Below, piece after piece: positions 19,624 to 29,584 of a DNA stretch of 64,000 nucleotides (its first letter is position 1; each line of letters opens with the position of its first letter). This DNA is from Ustilago trichophora (lineage: Eukaryota; Basidiomycota; Ustilaginomycetes; Ustilaginales; Ustilaginaceae), in contig OOIN01000025.1 of the NCBI GenBank assembly GCA_900323505.1, positions 434,001 through 498,000 on the forward strand, in the 5' to 3' direction. The notes under the pieces were generated by a model that was not told the DNA's origin, searched no databases, and saw only the letters and a program-made list of their open reading frames with translations. Made by a program: the position numbers and the translations under genes.

Positions 19624-20754
19624 ATGAGCTTGATCGCTGACTTGGCAAGTAGCACTTCGCTCAGGCTATTTGGCCCTCCTGGTGAGCATATATTCCTCGA
19701 GCCTCGACTCATGTAGTCGTCATTGCTGACCAGAAGCGTTCTTAATTCATCAATTCTCCCAGCGCCTGTGTCGAAGGACCCACAGCCATTACCACTAGCA
19801 ACCAACACAAAACCAACACCACCGCAGCCGACTTCGCCATCCTCTGTCTCGCGCAAAGCAGTCCTTCTCAGCCCCAATCTCGGTCTTGACCTTTCACCAC
19901 GCATCATGCCAAAGAGTAAGGCCGACGAGCTACCCCTTCCCCCACCACCTGAAGAGCCGCAACCTGCTGGTGCGTCAGTAGCATCCATCGGCGTATCTGC
20001 GTTGAGCTTGCTTGGAAGCGCGGTTGTCAGTCTCGGCTCAGTCGCCGTTTCAGCGATGAGTTCCAGTTCTGCGCCTTCTGAAAGCCCAGCTGCAATCGCG
20101 AAGCCCTCAGAGCAGGAAAAGGAAGAATCAAAGGCTGAAGAGACACTCCTCGGAAGCATCTCTAACGCAGTCCTCGGCAGAGCAGCTTCCCTCCGCGATG
20201 CGGCTATAGACTCGGTCACCGAAACAGCCTCAGCTTTGGCTACCTCTGCAGCCCACGCTATCACTGATACCGCCAGTGCTACCTTCAGCTATGCTACTGC
20301 TAAATCTACACCTATTTCCACCTCCGCTGATCCTACCGTCCCGCCAAATGACCAAGAAACGACGAGAACAATCCGCCGAGCTTCCACCTTACCCATCCAG
20401 CTCACAGCTACGGGCGAACCTTTCTCTTCCAATCCCAGCATCTCTGCTATGCAGCGCATTCCTGATCATCCATGCAGACAAAGCCATGCTCATCACAGGA
20501 ACGGGCTGGTGCACTGCTGCTCCGCTCCCGATGTGCTTGCCAACGTGAACGAGGAGCGCGAAGAGTGTAGCTGTAAATGCTACGCCGTCACCCTAGGTGA
20601 TGAGAATCCAAAGGTCAAGGGAGAACAGGGATGCACGTGTCACTGTCACCAGAAGGCGGCGTATATAAAGGGCGATTCGGGCCACTTCCATAGAGTAGAG
20701 CAGCTCGTAAAAGGGACAAAAAGGGTCGTTAGGGATATAAAGAACGTCCTCTAA
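19624..20754 (+). CDS. Unknown protein with Ala/Ser-rich amphipathic region and Cys/His-rich C-terminus
   Basis: I do not recognise the family. Two exons fit well: 19624-19681 and 19763-20754, with an 81 bp intron (donor GTGAGC, branch-point-like CTGAC at 19725-19729, acceptor CTCCCAG), joined in phase 1 to give 349 residues. The protein starts MSLIADLASSTSLRLFGPP, then a Pro/Ser linker. A long Ala/Ser/Val region (SIGVSALSLLGSAVVSLG, and helices with SITETASALATSAAHA-like composition) could bind membrane or lipid surfaces. The last ~90 residues hold a Cys/His cluster (PCRQSHAHHRNGLVHCCS, ECSCKCY, GCTCHCHQ) with possible metal-binding ability, then a basic tail. A shorter product could start at the ATG at 19906. 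Confidence 0.65.
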
Positions 20755-20938
20755 CCACCGCCTCCCTTGCTTTCAGTACATTTGGACAATCAGATATCTC
20801 GCGCAGCCCTGATCGAGCACGAATCAATCTTAATGCAGGTTGGTATGATCTACGATAACAAGCCGCCAAGCTCGTTCTATATCATGCGGGACCTACTTTA
20901 CAGTTCTTCTATACAGATGCGATCATGAGCGAGACAAA

Positions 20939-23900
20939 TCAGAATCGACCAGCGTCCATCATCTGAGCTTCGATCCCGAACGCTGTACTTGCAAATCCGG
21001 TCCCATCTGGCCCCACTGCACCCGCTCCATCCTGTGTCGTACTCTGCTGCTGCTGCGTTACCCCACTCGCTTCGGTCGAACCACTGTTCATCCTACTGAA
21101 ATAGGCGTCCCAATTGGCGAAATCCAACGGCGCCCCTGGAATCCCATCCAACATGCTTGGATCCAGTCGAGTGACAAACATCCCCGCTGCGTTGTTCGAC
21201 CCTGAAGCACCACCATCAGCTGCGTTAACCGCGGTGGAGGTGGTGGAGGAGGAGGAGGAAGAGGGGTCAAAGACGAATTCTGCCGGTGCCCAATAGGCGT
21301 TGTTGAGGTGCGGGTTAAAGTTGAAGTTGGGACTGGCGGGCGAGATGGCGTTTTTGGCAACGGAAAGTTGGGTTCCTCCAGAGGTGGTAGGGTTGAAACC
21401 GAGATTGGCCATGTTGCTGAGATAGCTGGTGGTGGTGGTGTTGCCTTCACCGGTGGCGCTGGAGTCGGAGAGACTGGCGAAAAGGTTCGAGTCAAGGAAG
21501 GCGTTACTTGCACCCATAGCGTCGGGTTGGATGGGGACCATGGTCAACAACCGCGTACCGGAGCGGGTGACGGGTTGACCTTCCGCATCTTGATACACGT
21601 CACCGCCAAGGTGGGTCAAGTTGAGAGTCGAGTCGTCACCGATCGTTGCAATTCCGTTTCCGGAAGCGGGCGCGGATGAAGCGAAAGCAGCAGCCGAGTT
21701 GGTGAGCGCCGATGATCCAGCAGGTTGACTCGTCGTCGCAGAAGCAGACGCATCAACTCCAGCATTCGAAGCCAACGCGGAACTGCTGACACTGTTGAGC
21801 ATTGCAAATCCTCCATTGGCCAACGCAGCCGCAAAGCTATCCTGTGCGCCAGTACCCGTCGACAGTCCCAGCGCCGCTCGGTACTGTTCGTACGTCTGCC
21901 AACCACCGTTCTGATCGTTGCCCGTACGAACAAGCGCAGGAATGCGACTACCGTCCTGCGTCTCTTGCATGATAATTGTCCCCTTGGGCAAGTCTCCCAA
22001 GACCAGCCTTTGCTCTGCGGCGACATAGACACCGCCACCAGGTCGCGAAGCGTCGGGCTTGAACACGATCCCACGTACGTTTTCGCGCGATTTGCGGTTG
22101 GTGACACCTGCAGTAGGGTTGAGCGTTCCGTTCGAAGGCGTATTGGCATAAAGGCCGACTGCGCTATCGCAGAGGAGGGAGATGACACTGGCGGCTTTGC
22201 CACGCATGCTTATGTCGTCTGGCTCGTGATTCTCGCGACGGTAACGACCCATGATGTCGTTAAGTTTCTTCAACTGTGCCTGCGCGTTCTGGTCGCCTCG
22301 ACGGATAAAGGCATGATACTGGACCGTTGCACACGAGACGAGGCAGTACGAGACAATCTGCATCGTGTCGAGGTAAAAATCGTTCTTCTCGACCCACGAA
22401 ATGGCCTCGGTAGAGTACTGGATGAGCGAGCTCATCCTCTCGATGGTCAAGCTGAACTTGAGATGCGTCGGACAAATGTACGAGATGCGCATAAAGACGC
22501 GGAAGAAGAGCATCATCAGACACGCAAATCCCACATGCAAGATACCTGCTGGTGCACTAGAATCGGCACCCTTGAATACGAGCTCTTCCGGCAGTGCCGC
22601 CTTCCACGCATCGATATCGCGAAGCAAGCTGAGGATCTCTTCGTCAGTGGCGTTCATGAGGCCAGTCGGGCTGTAGATGGTCTTCATGACGCGACCAAAG
22701 AGAATGGTGAGCTTGAGCATCTCGGTGTTGTACGCAAACGGGCGATCCGTCGAGGGGTCCGAGGGGAGATCGTTGGACGATCTCAGAATCTCGTAAGGCG
22801 ATGGGAGACGCACGTCGCAATCGGTCAAATCGATCATCATAGGATGACCGAGAGAGATACTCTGCAGTCGATCAGCTGTAACACAGCATCCCCAGATCCT
22901 ACGCTTCTGCTCCAAAAAGAAGGCATCGTGCGAAAAGTCGTCCTTGCCACTGGCATCACGATGCAGACCAAGATCCTGCGCCATGCGAATAGCGGCACCT
23001 GTTCGATTCCAGCATCGCGTGCCGCTCTGCAGCGCCGCAGGACCATGCAGATCGGCATGCAGGGACATGACCAGCAGAGCGCGGACCGTGACCGAGTTGG
23101 ACGAGGACAAAAAGTCATTTTCACGGAAGAGCGCATTGATGGTCATCTTGACAGCTCCCAGCACTTCCTTGGGCACCTCGCGGCTCAACGCAGATACGCC
23201 GCAGATGGCGTAGAGCAGCAAAGGAGGTGTCGGTGACAAGTGAAGAAACTCGGACTTGGTGACAATGGGGAAGAGGGTTGCGATCTTTTCAAAGTAGGTA
23301 TTGACCAGCTTTTCGGCCACATCGCCTGCAAGGCGGCCTTTGATGGATTCGGGTATACGTGTAACTTCCTCCTCGTCGATTTCGGCAGAGGTAGCTGTCT
23401 TGTTGGGTTCGGAGCCAGAGGTGTCTCTTCGTGCACGATGGAAGCGGATGATACCGTCGCCGCTGGCACCCACCTCAAAGGTCTGGTTATGCTTGATATC
23501 GTGCGCTTCGATGGCAGCACCAGGGATGAAGGCGGTAGAGTGGACAATGTAGGCGATCGAAGTCGGGCCGAGCACGCGGGTATCGGGAGGTGGGGTGCGG
23601 GAGGGGCTTCTTCGCTGCTGCTGCTGTTGCGATACTGTGGGCACATTGGGCGCCGAGTTGGAGTGCTGCTGCTGTGGAAGAGATCCGACTTGCTGCTGCT
23701 GCTGAGCGGCGGTCCGAGGGAAGCTCTGAGTATGCTGTGGCATGGCACGAGCACCCCAACCTTGCTGAGCGAGACCGGTCTGCATAGCATGGAAGCCAGC
23801 CGGGTTGTGGAGGGCGCCCATGAACGGTTGGGCCACCATCATTCCAGGATAGGCGGGGTGGCTAACTGCGTAGCCGCCAGTGTGCATAGGCATTTGGCCA

Positions 23901-24433
23901 GGTCCCATTCCATTTGCACCAGAAGCAGCTGCCACAGCGGCTGCGGCTGCAGCTGCCTCCTCAGCTTCCCTCTGGTACTTTTTCTTGAATCGAGTCTCGG
24001 TGATGGGCAAGAAAAATGTGCACTCGAAGCCATACTGCCTGCAATGAGCACAGACAAGTCCGCCATTGCCGTTGTTGATGGAGCCGAGGGGCGGACCACC
24101 ATCGTCGATGACATCGCAGCGGATCTTTTTCCGACGGCAAGAGTCGCAGGCACGAGCCGTCTTGATTCGCTTGCCAGAGGGCTTCTCGGCGGAACCGGGG
24201 GTAGACTTGCCAGTGCCAGTTGGGTCTTTGCCATTGGTTGCGTCGCTGGCATAGTTGACTGGACTCTCATGGGTGATATGGGGTGCGTGAGAGGGGCTGT
24301 ACTCGGTCTTGAGGGCGGGCTCCATGTCCGAGTCTTTGCGTTTGGTACCTCGGCTGTTGGGAGTGCCCGTCGAGCTGGAAGGCGTCGGAGCGGTCCCATC
24401 CGTCGCGGGGTTGATTCCGATCGAGTCGCTCAT
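20939..24433 (-). CDS. Zn2Cys6 fungal-specific transcription factor, 1164 aa
   Basis: A second nuclear zinc-cluster regulator. The cluster spans residues 96-138: CDSCRRKKIRC, then CAHCRQYGFEC, with an unusually long 21-residue loop between the third and fourth Cys (rich in Gly/Asn), followed by TFFLPITETRFKKK. Gln and Ala tracts follow. The middle homology region lies at about residues 375-770 (LVNTYFEKIATLFPIVTKSEFLH, GTRCWNRTGAAIRMAQDLGLHRD, KRRIWGCCVTADRLQSISLGHP). The C-terminal third is Ser/Ala/Gly/Asn-rich, ending MMDAGRF. The start at 24433 (TCTCACCATGAGC) is the first ATG; the frame stays open 28 codons upstream without one. The TFFLPITETRFKKK type after the cluster occurs in a family of large fungal carbon-metabolism regulators; I cannot name the target. 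Confidence 0.88.
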   Translation of the reverse strand: MSDSIGINPATDGTAPTPSSSTGTPNSRGTKRKDSDMEPALKTEYSPSHAPHITHESPVNYASDATNGKDPTGTGKSTPGSAEKPSGKRIKTARACDSCRRKKIRCDVIDDGGPPLGSINNGNGGLVCAHCRQYGFECTFFLPITETRFKKKYQREAEEAAAAAAAVAAASGANGMGPGQMPMHTGGYAVSHPAYPGMMVAQPFMGALHNPAGFHAMQTGLAQQGWGARAMPQHTQSFPRTAAQQQQQVGSLPQQQHSNSAPNVPTVSQQQQQRRSPSRTPPPDTRVLGPTSIAYIVHSTAFIPGAAIEAHDIKHNQTFEVGASGDGIIRFHRARRDTSGSEPNKTATSAEIDEEEVTRIPESIKGRLAGDVAEKLVNTYFEKIATLFPIVTKSEFLHLSPTPPLLLYAICGVSALSREVPKEVLGAVKMTINALFRENDFLSSSNSVTVRALLVMSLHADLHGPAALQSGTRCWNRTGAAIRMAQDLGLHRDASGKDDFSHDAFFLEQKRRIWGCCVTADRLQSISLGHPMMIDLTDCDVRLPSPYEILRSSNDLPSDPSTDRPFAYNTEMLKLTILFGRVMKTIYSPTGLMNATDEEILSLLRDIDAWKAALPEELVFKGADSSAPAGILHVGFACLMMLFFRVFMRISYICPTHLKFSLTIERMSSLIQYSTEAISWVEKNDFYLDTMQIVSYCLVSCATVQYHAFIRRGDQNAQAQLKKLNDIMGRYRRENHEPDDISMRGKAASVISLLCDSAVGLYANTPSNGTLNPTAGVTNRKSRENVRGIVFKPDASRPGGGVYVAAEQRLVLGDLPKGTIIMQETQDGSRIPALVRTGNDQNGGWQTYEQYRAALGLSTGTGAQDSFAAALANGGFAMLNSVSSSALASNAGVDASASATTSQPAGSSALTNSAAAFASSAPASGNGIATIGDDSTLNLTHLGGDVYQDAEGQPVTRSGTRLLTMVPIQPDAMGASNAFLDSNLFASLSDSSATGEGNTTTTSYLSNMANLGFNPTTSGGTQLSVAKNAISPASPNFNFNPHLNNAYWAPAEFVFDPSSSSSSTTSTAVNAADGGASGSNNAAGMFVTRLDPSMLDGIPGAPLDFANWDAYFSRMNSGSTEASGVTQQQQSTTQDGAGAVGPDGTGFASTAFGIEAQMMDAGRF

Positions 24434-25394
24434 GGTGAGATTCTGCGACGTTGAATTGATTCCGCTGTGATGCGTCCAAGGGGCGGTCCGTACGAAGATC
24501 GAGTAGAAGGGTCGCAAATGATTCTTCTAAGATAGTGCTAGGATTCGGCGCGGAACAAATTACCTTGAAAGCAAGAATGGTCGGCCAAGAGCGCAAAGGA
24601 GATCTGAAGTAGCGCTGAAAAGAAAGACGAAGCCCCAAGAGCGGATGCCTCGGGAGCTAATCGATACGTTTACGGTGTGTGCATTCCCAACCTGATAGAG
24701 TTGAGGATGGCGGCCGGGGAGGGAGAGGGGGACCTAGTGTTTTGGGAATGACAAAATGTCACTGGATTGTACCATTGACTTGTGGTGAGATGCAAAGAGC
24801 AAGCTGGCTATCGTTTGAGAATGATGCTGATGAGAAAAACTCTGGCCGAGATGCTTGAGGAGTGAACTTGATGGACGACACAGATCGGTTGTCGGGCGAC
24901 GGGAGGAGGTCAAGAGCCGGTCGTTGGAGTGAAGTGAAAAGCTGGGGAAAAATGGCTTTTGTTGGTGTGCGAGATTCTTGGGAAATGAAGCTGGCCAAGG
25001 ATATTGTAACGAGCAAGTGATGCCCGAGCAGATGTTTGCTGAGATCGAGGATGATGGTTGTGAGAATCAAGATGAGATAGGCAATGTGATGAGAAAGGAT
25101 TGAACTTGCTCGTCGAAGGTTGATGATGATGGCTGTGATGCAAGAGGAGAATGGTCAGAAAGCGAGGGAGAGAGTGTATGTCTGAGGAGGAGGAGAGGCA
25201 AGGACAAGCAACGTGGATCAAGGGTGAGAGAGTGTGGAAGCTCAAGGTCGATAGTTCGGGAAGAGCGAGCACAGCAAGGCGTCAGTGCGTTGGTTGTGAG
25301 GAGAATCCAAAAATGACAGACAGCAGTTTATGGATGGAAGTCGGTGATTGCCTGCCTGTCTGATTGTCTCTGTTACGCATCATTGTATCCCTAT

Positions 25395-25416
25395 CACACA
25401 CACACACACACACACA
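25395..25416. repeat. Dinucleotide microsatellite (CA)n
   Basis: Eleven CA units in the gene-poor region upstream of the Zn2Cys6 gene at 24433. Confidence 0.9.
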
Positions 25417-25863
25417 TGCATTACAGTACTCTCTGAGCTTGATGATCAGGGACATAGAGCGAGCATCATTCCGTTAGGTTGCTCACCGGACTGCAGAGTC
25501 GCTGTACGAGAGATGCAGATAAAGTGCACAGTGCATCGGACAGAGGACCGATAATCAAGTCGAGCCACTCGGCCAGAGGAGACAAGAGTTGATGGGCGCA
25601 TCTCCACGGTGAACCCATTTTCACCTGCCTTTGACCCTGTTGGAGTTGCTCGTTCCTTGAGCAAAAGCCACAAACTCGGTTCCCTCATCTCTTTTTCTTT
25701 TTCCTTTTTTTTTCAACTTTTTGTTCAGGTCGGTGTGTGTCGCAAACCACGATGGTGGTGGTGTTCCAAAAAAAATTGGCTTCAGTTTGGTCGCATCAAC
25801 TAACTCTATTTGTCTGGCACTTCGCTTTCAACTGCGAGCAAAGAGAAGAGTCGCACTGTACAC

Positions 25864-25875
25864 TACTGTACAGTA
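25864..25875. promoter_or_regulatory. Perfect 12-bp palindrome TACTGTACAGTA
   Basis: The sequence is identical to its reverse complement and is preceded by a further ACTGTA copy at 25855. The same core (ACTGTAC/GTACAGT) recurs at 26110-26126 and 38712-38734. This looks like a dimeric protein binding site, but no factor can be assigned. Confidence 0.35.
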
Positions 25876-26109
25876 CGTATCTGTAGTCAGGCACTGGAAA
25901 CACTTTCCCCCAAGCGAGAAGACAGGCACGCGAGCCGGTTTGGATTTTTGGCGTTCCTCGATGCAAAACATACATACAATACACCGATCCACGACCGTGC
26001 TGCCACCTTTTTTTGACCCTCGTTCTTGTCTCTTTCACCACTTTGTTGCTCTCGTCCCCAATGCTGCTTCCTCGTGCTGTTCGATTAAGAGTTGATTTCC
26101 TCTTGCCAC

Positions 26110-26126
26110 ACTGTACTGTACTGTAC
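26110..26126. repeat. Tandem ACTGT/CTGTA repeat
   Basis: Three overlapping CTGTA units (ACTGTACTGTACTGTAC) share the core of the palindrome 240 bp upstream. It could be a short microsatellite or clustered binding sites. Confidence 0.5.
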
Positions 26127-28263
26127 TACCGGAGGGGCGGCGTGTGACCCGATCGGAGTGTTGTCCGACTGCGCGATGAAATCAATTTTATCTTTCTTTA
26201 AAGTCTCATTTTTTCTTTTTTTGTGCTTTCGGCCATAAACTCCGACAAAAGCGGATGAAGGCTAGCGAGCGTTCTCTGGCCTCTACAACACGTTTCGATG
26301 GTAAGCGGCGGCTACCATCTCATCAAAGATGGTGAATCGCAAGTCAGACTGCCATTCTGTTTCATCTTGCACCAACTCTCAACTTTGAAAAGCTTTCATT
26401 TGGACTCACATTGGTCGAACCTGTGCGAAACAGCGCACAATGCATGTTCTCCAGCCTACAATAGCTTTTTCACCATCATATGTAAACTCGGGCTGTCATA
26501 AAACAGCAACGTGGGCCAAGGGTTGAGCAGTTAACATTGTCTCAAATCAGCAGCAATCCGATTCACATACGAGCTGTCACTCGACTCTCTGGTAGAGAAC
26601 ACCAAACTATGTTACTACTGCTGTGTAGTGTAGATTTTTTTTCCCTCCCCTTTCCGAACCTCGGAAATGCGAGGTTGGCGATTGCAGCTACAGCCGCAGC
26701 CTTGCAGCTCCGCAAAATCCATTTTGGATCATCCAAACACCCAGCTGCATTACGATGCCGCCGGTTGAGAATCTGTGCTGCTTGACACCCAAGCAGCCAA
26801 TCCCACACCAACAAGGCCCTCACCACCGTTACACTCTTTGAGTTGGTTTAAGCTTTCTTTTGTCTACAATCGCAATGCATGAAGAGCTCTGCAGCGGTAG
26901 CTTACGATCAGACAATGATCGTTCGGACGGGATTCACGGGAAGAGAGAATCGGTCTCTCCGAGACCGAAAGAATAAGCTTTTCAGACGTGACAGACTCAA
27001 TTCAAAAGGCCTGACAAAGAGCCAACTTGGCCTTGATCACGATCGGAATGTCTCAGCGCATGACTGTCGGAAACAGCCGCTGCAACATGTAACAAAGAGG
27101 TGCTGGCATCCAACTTTAAACACTCAAACGAGCTCGGTAGGGTAAGGTAGATGCAGCTCATGCTACATTCATTCAGCTTTCGAAATAGCACCGAGGAAGA
27201 TGATCCGTACAGCCAGCATGGCCCTTTGCTTCTTGACGATGCTTACTGGCTCACTAACCACCCAACAGCCATTTCACTGATGTGACGTCCTCAGAACCAC
27301 ATCTTCTTCCACCTTGCAGTGCTAGCTTTTATCGTCAGAGGCCAAACAAAGACAAGAAGAAGAAAAAGTGCCCGCCCAAAGTAGGACCTGCCATTGTTCA
27401 AAGCGGCCCAGTTTTTTCTTGCATTAGAGTGCATTTCAACCAAGCCACGATGTCAAGGACAAAAGTCTCCCCACAATAGCATCCCATGATTGTCCCAGTC
27501 ATTTCTCAGAAGAGACCAGACTGTCACTGTTAGACATCTTACCCCTGATACAAGCTCCCATTGCACGTAGGCTTGATGTTGTACGAGCCGTCGGTCGTCG
27601 GAACTGCACACCCATACCAACAAAGGAGCCCTGACCGCTCCGGCGAGCATTAGCTCGGATACGAACCTGACGAGGGCGTAACCCTTCGCCGAGCAAAGCT
27701 GCAACATGTCCAACTGCCACGCTACTTCTTCGCATGAAATCGCGACTAGCGACACGCTGATTTGACACGATACCAAGGCAGGAAAGGGTTCAGGGTCATC
27801 ACCAATCCGCCGGTTCGAGCCCCTTTCGCCTCTTGCACAGAGTAAGGAACGCCGGAATCGAGCTAGAATGTCGGATTCTAGGCTTGAGCCAATAAAAAAC
27901 AAAAACGAAAAATCCAAACGTGGCCGTGCCGAGATGCCGAACACGCCCCGTCGCCTTTGTCCTAGAGCTTCTCAGGCACCAAATCGTTAACCTAAAGGGT
28001 GCTCTCTCATACACATTCTAGAAGAATAAGCTTGCCCTTGAGTCACACAATGAGTAGAGTGGAAGCGATAGCACAATGTGAGATTGTCTTTATTTTGCGA
28101 TTGCGATAACTGATCCCATTTGACGTGCGAGATGATTGGATGAATTTGCAGAGATCTGACTGTTCGGTGGTACGATATCGGGCATTCAGTGTCGTGTGCG
28201 ATTTGCTAGGCATCGTTATGCGTCTCCTCTCGCTCGATGCTATCCTCTGACTGGTGGCTTTTC

Positions 28264-29584
28264 TTACAGCGTTGTGCGTGACATGGTCCTTGTCGGTGTT
28301 GACCAGCCCGTCGGTGAAGCAAGGTAAAGTTGTCGTCTATAGGCTTCATCGAGACTCTGCCTTCTCATCTGGTCTGCTGCTGTCATCTCCATCTCCGATG
28401 CATCAACAACCTTGTCTCCTCCACTCTCACCATCGACACAGTCCGTCAAGGTCACCGTCGCTTTCCACCTTACCGTCTCCATCGAGCCCTTCCTTTCCAC
28501 CACCTCCTCCTCTCTTCCTCCTCCAATACCACAATCCCCTTCAACACCAGCCACCTTACATCCTCCTCCCACCACCTCTCCCTTTTCCAAATCCCCTCGC
28601 CCTGACCCCAACTCTCCACCCCTTGCAGATACCGTCTCCGAATAAAATTCATCCAACTCGATCGGTCTCAAGCTCGGATCCGCCTTCCTCTCCCTACTCC
28701 TTCTTAAAAACGTCTCCTGCCCTCTGAATATCCGACAGGCAAAGATCGTACTCATAACGCTCTCCACCCTCACCGGCAAGTACGGATTTGTACTTCTATT
28801 ATGGAAGCTCAGTGTCAAGCCCAACGCAATCGCTTTCACCACGATGCTAAAGATGCCGAAGAAAGTTGCATCGCTCAGCAGCATATGCACCACCTCCCCT
28901 TTCCTCGGTCTCTCCCCGCGTCGCAAGATGGGGACGACAACGATCAGCGTGAAAATCGCATCGATCGTAATGGCGATCAAAAGAGGCGCGCTGATCCAGG
29001 CCGGAGAAACGGTGGTGGGTAAAGACCCGAATTTCTTCTTCTGAGGATCGTCCGGATCGGCAACCGCCAACGTGGTGACGGTGATCCCACCGACAAATTC
29101 GAGTGCGAGCAAGGTGTGGATGAGTCGAGAGATGAGTCGGGGTTGATCGAAGTGGACGATCAGGGCTCGGTAGCCAAGGACGGCAGAGGTCGAGGTGAAG
29201 AGGAGAGGTACAACGACTGCACGGAGCCAGTGGACTGCGGAAGATTCCATCCCTGTGCCTCCTTGGGTGATGGGTAAGGTAAGCCACGCTAGGGCCGATA
29301 TGCCAATGAGAAGGGTATACCGTGCGGTGAGATACGCAAGCGGTAGAGGACGGATCTGACGCTTGCGTATGATCGCAGAGACTAGGCGGATGTCGAAGGA
29401 TATAAATGACAGAATTTCTGCGGTTGAGAATCATCAAAAGGTTAGTATAGCTAGGAATCATCACGCATCAACAATAGGAAAAAGGGTGGGTAGGAGACAA
29501 CAACTCACCGCCGATGACAACCCCCGTCAGTGTAGCAGTAATATGTGTGTCGATAAAGGTGGCTGCTAGTGGATCTTGAGCCAT
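28264..29584 (-). CDS. Seven-span membrane protein of unknown function
   Basis: Two exons on the minus strand: 29584-29509 and 29417-28264, joined in phase 1 across a 91 bp intron (donor GTGAGT, perfect branch point TACTAAC, acceptor ACCGCAG), giving 409 residues. Exon 1 supplies MAQDPLAATFIDTHITATLTG, half of the first membrane span. A shorter reading from the ATG at 29250 would lose the first two spans. Hydrophobic segments follow in seven-helix order: about residues 15-35, 50-75, 90-110, 120-145, 165-190, 210-235 and 250-265, with a cytosolic tail of about 140 residues rich in Gly, Glu, Arg and Ser. The layout resembles basidiomycete seven-span families such as DUF6533/DUF6534, but I see no diagnostic motif, so the family is a guess. 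It could be a receptor-like or structural membrane protein. Confidence 0.7.

Larger units (their letters stand above)
24434..28263. other. Long gene-poor region
   Basis: A 3.8 kb interval from the start of the Zn2Cys6 gene to the stop of the seven-span membrane protein gene. Its left part (24434-25370) is purine-rich on the + strand (pyrimidine-rich leader of the factor). It then holds a CA microsatellite, a perfect 12-bp palindrome TACTGTACAGTA (25864-25875), a CTGTA triplet repeat (26110-26126), and otherwise unstructured sequence. Frames up to 163 codons occur, but none looks coding and none matches a family I know. It may contain the extended promoter of the factor, a non-coding RNA, or decayed DNA; I cannot tell. 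Confidence 0.45.

Noticed and set aside
21725..24454. Long + strand frames (503 and 404 codons) opposite the second Zn2Cys6 gene
   Set aside because: They are mirror frames of the strong GC-rich coding strand. They lack domains, and the minus strand carries the zinc cluster and middle homology region.
26405..26425. A minus-strand GGTTCGACC possibly of a tRNA
   Set aside because: The presumptive T-stem does not pair and no cloverleaf can be built.
27735..27845. A tRNA-like GGTTCGAGCCC at 27811
   Set aside because: The T-loop core is present, but the flanking stem bases do not pair and no acceptor, D or anticodon arm could be folded around it.
27453..27944. A 163-codon minus-strand frame in the gene-poor interval
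   Set aside because: No family, no signal and no supportive splice signals; likely chance.
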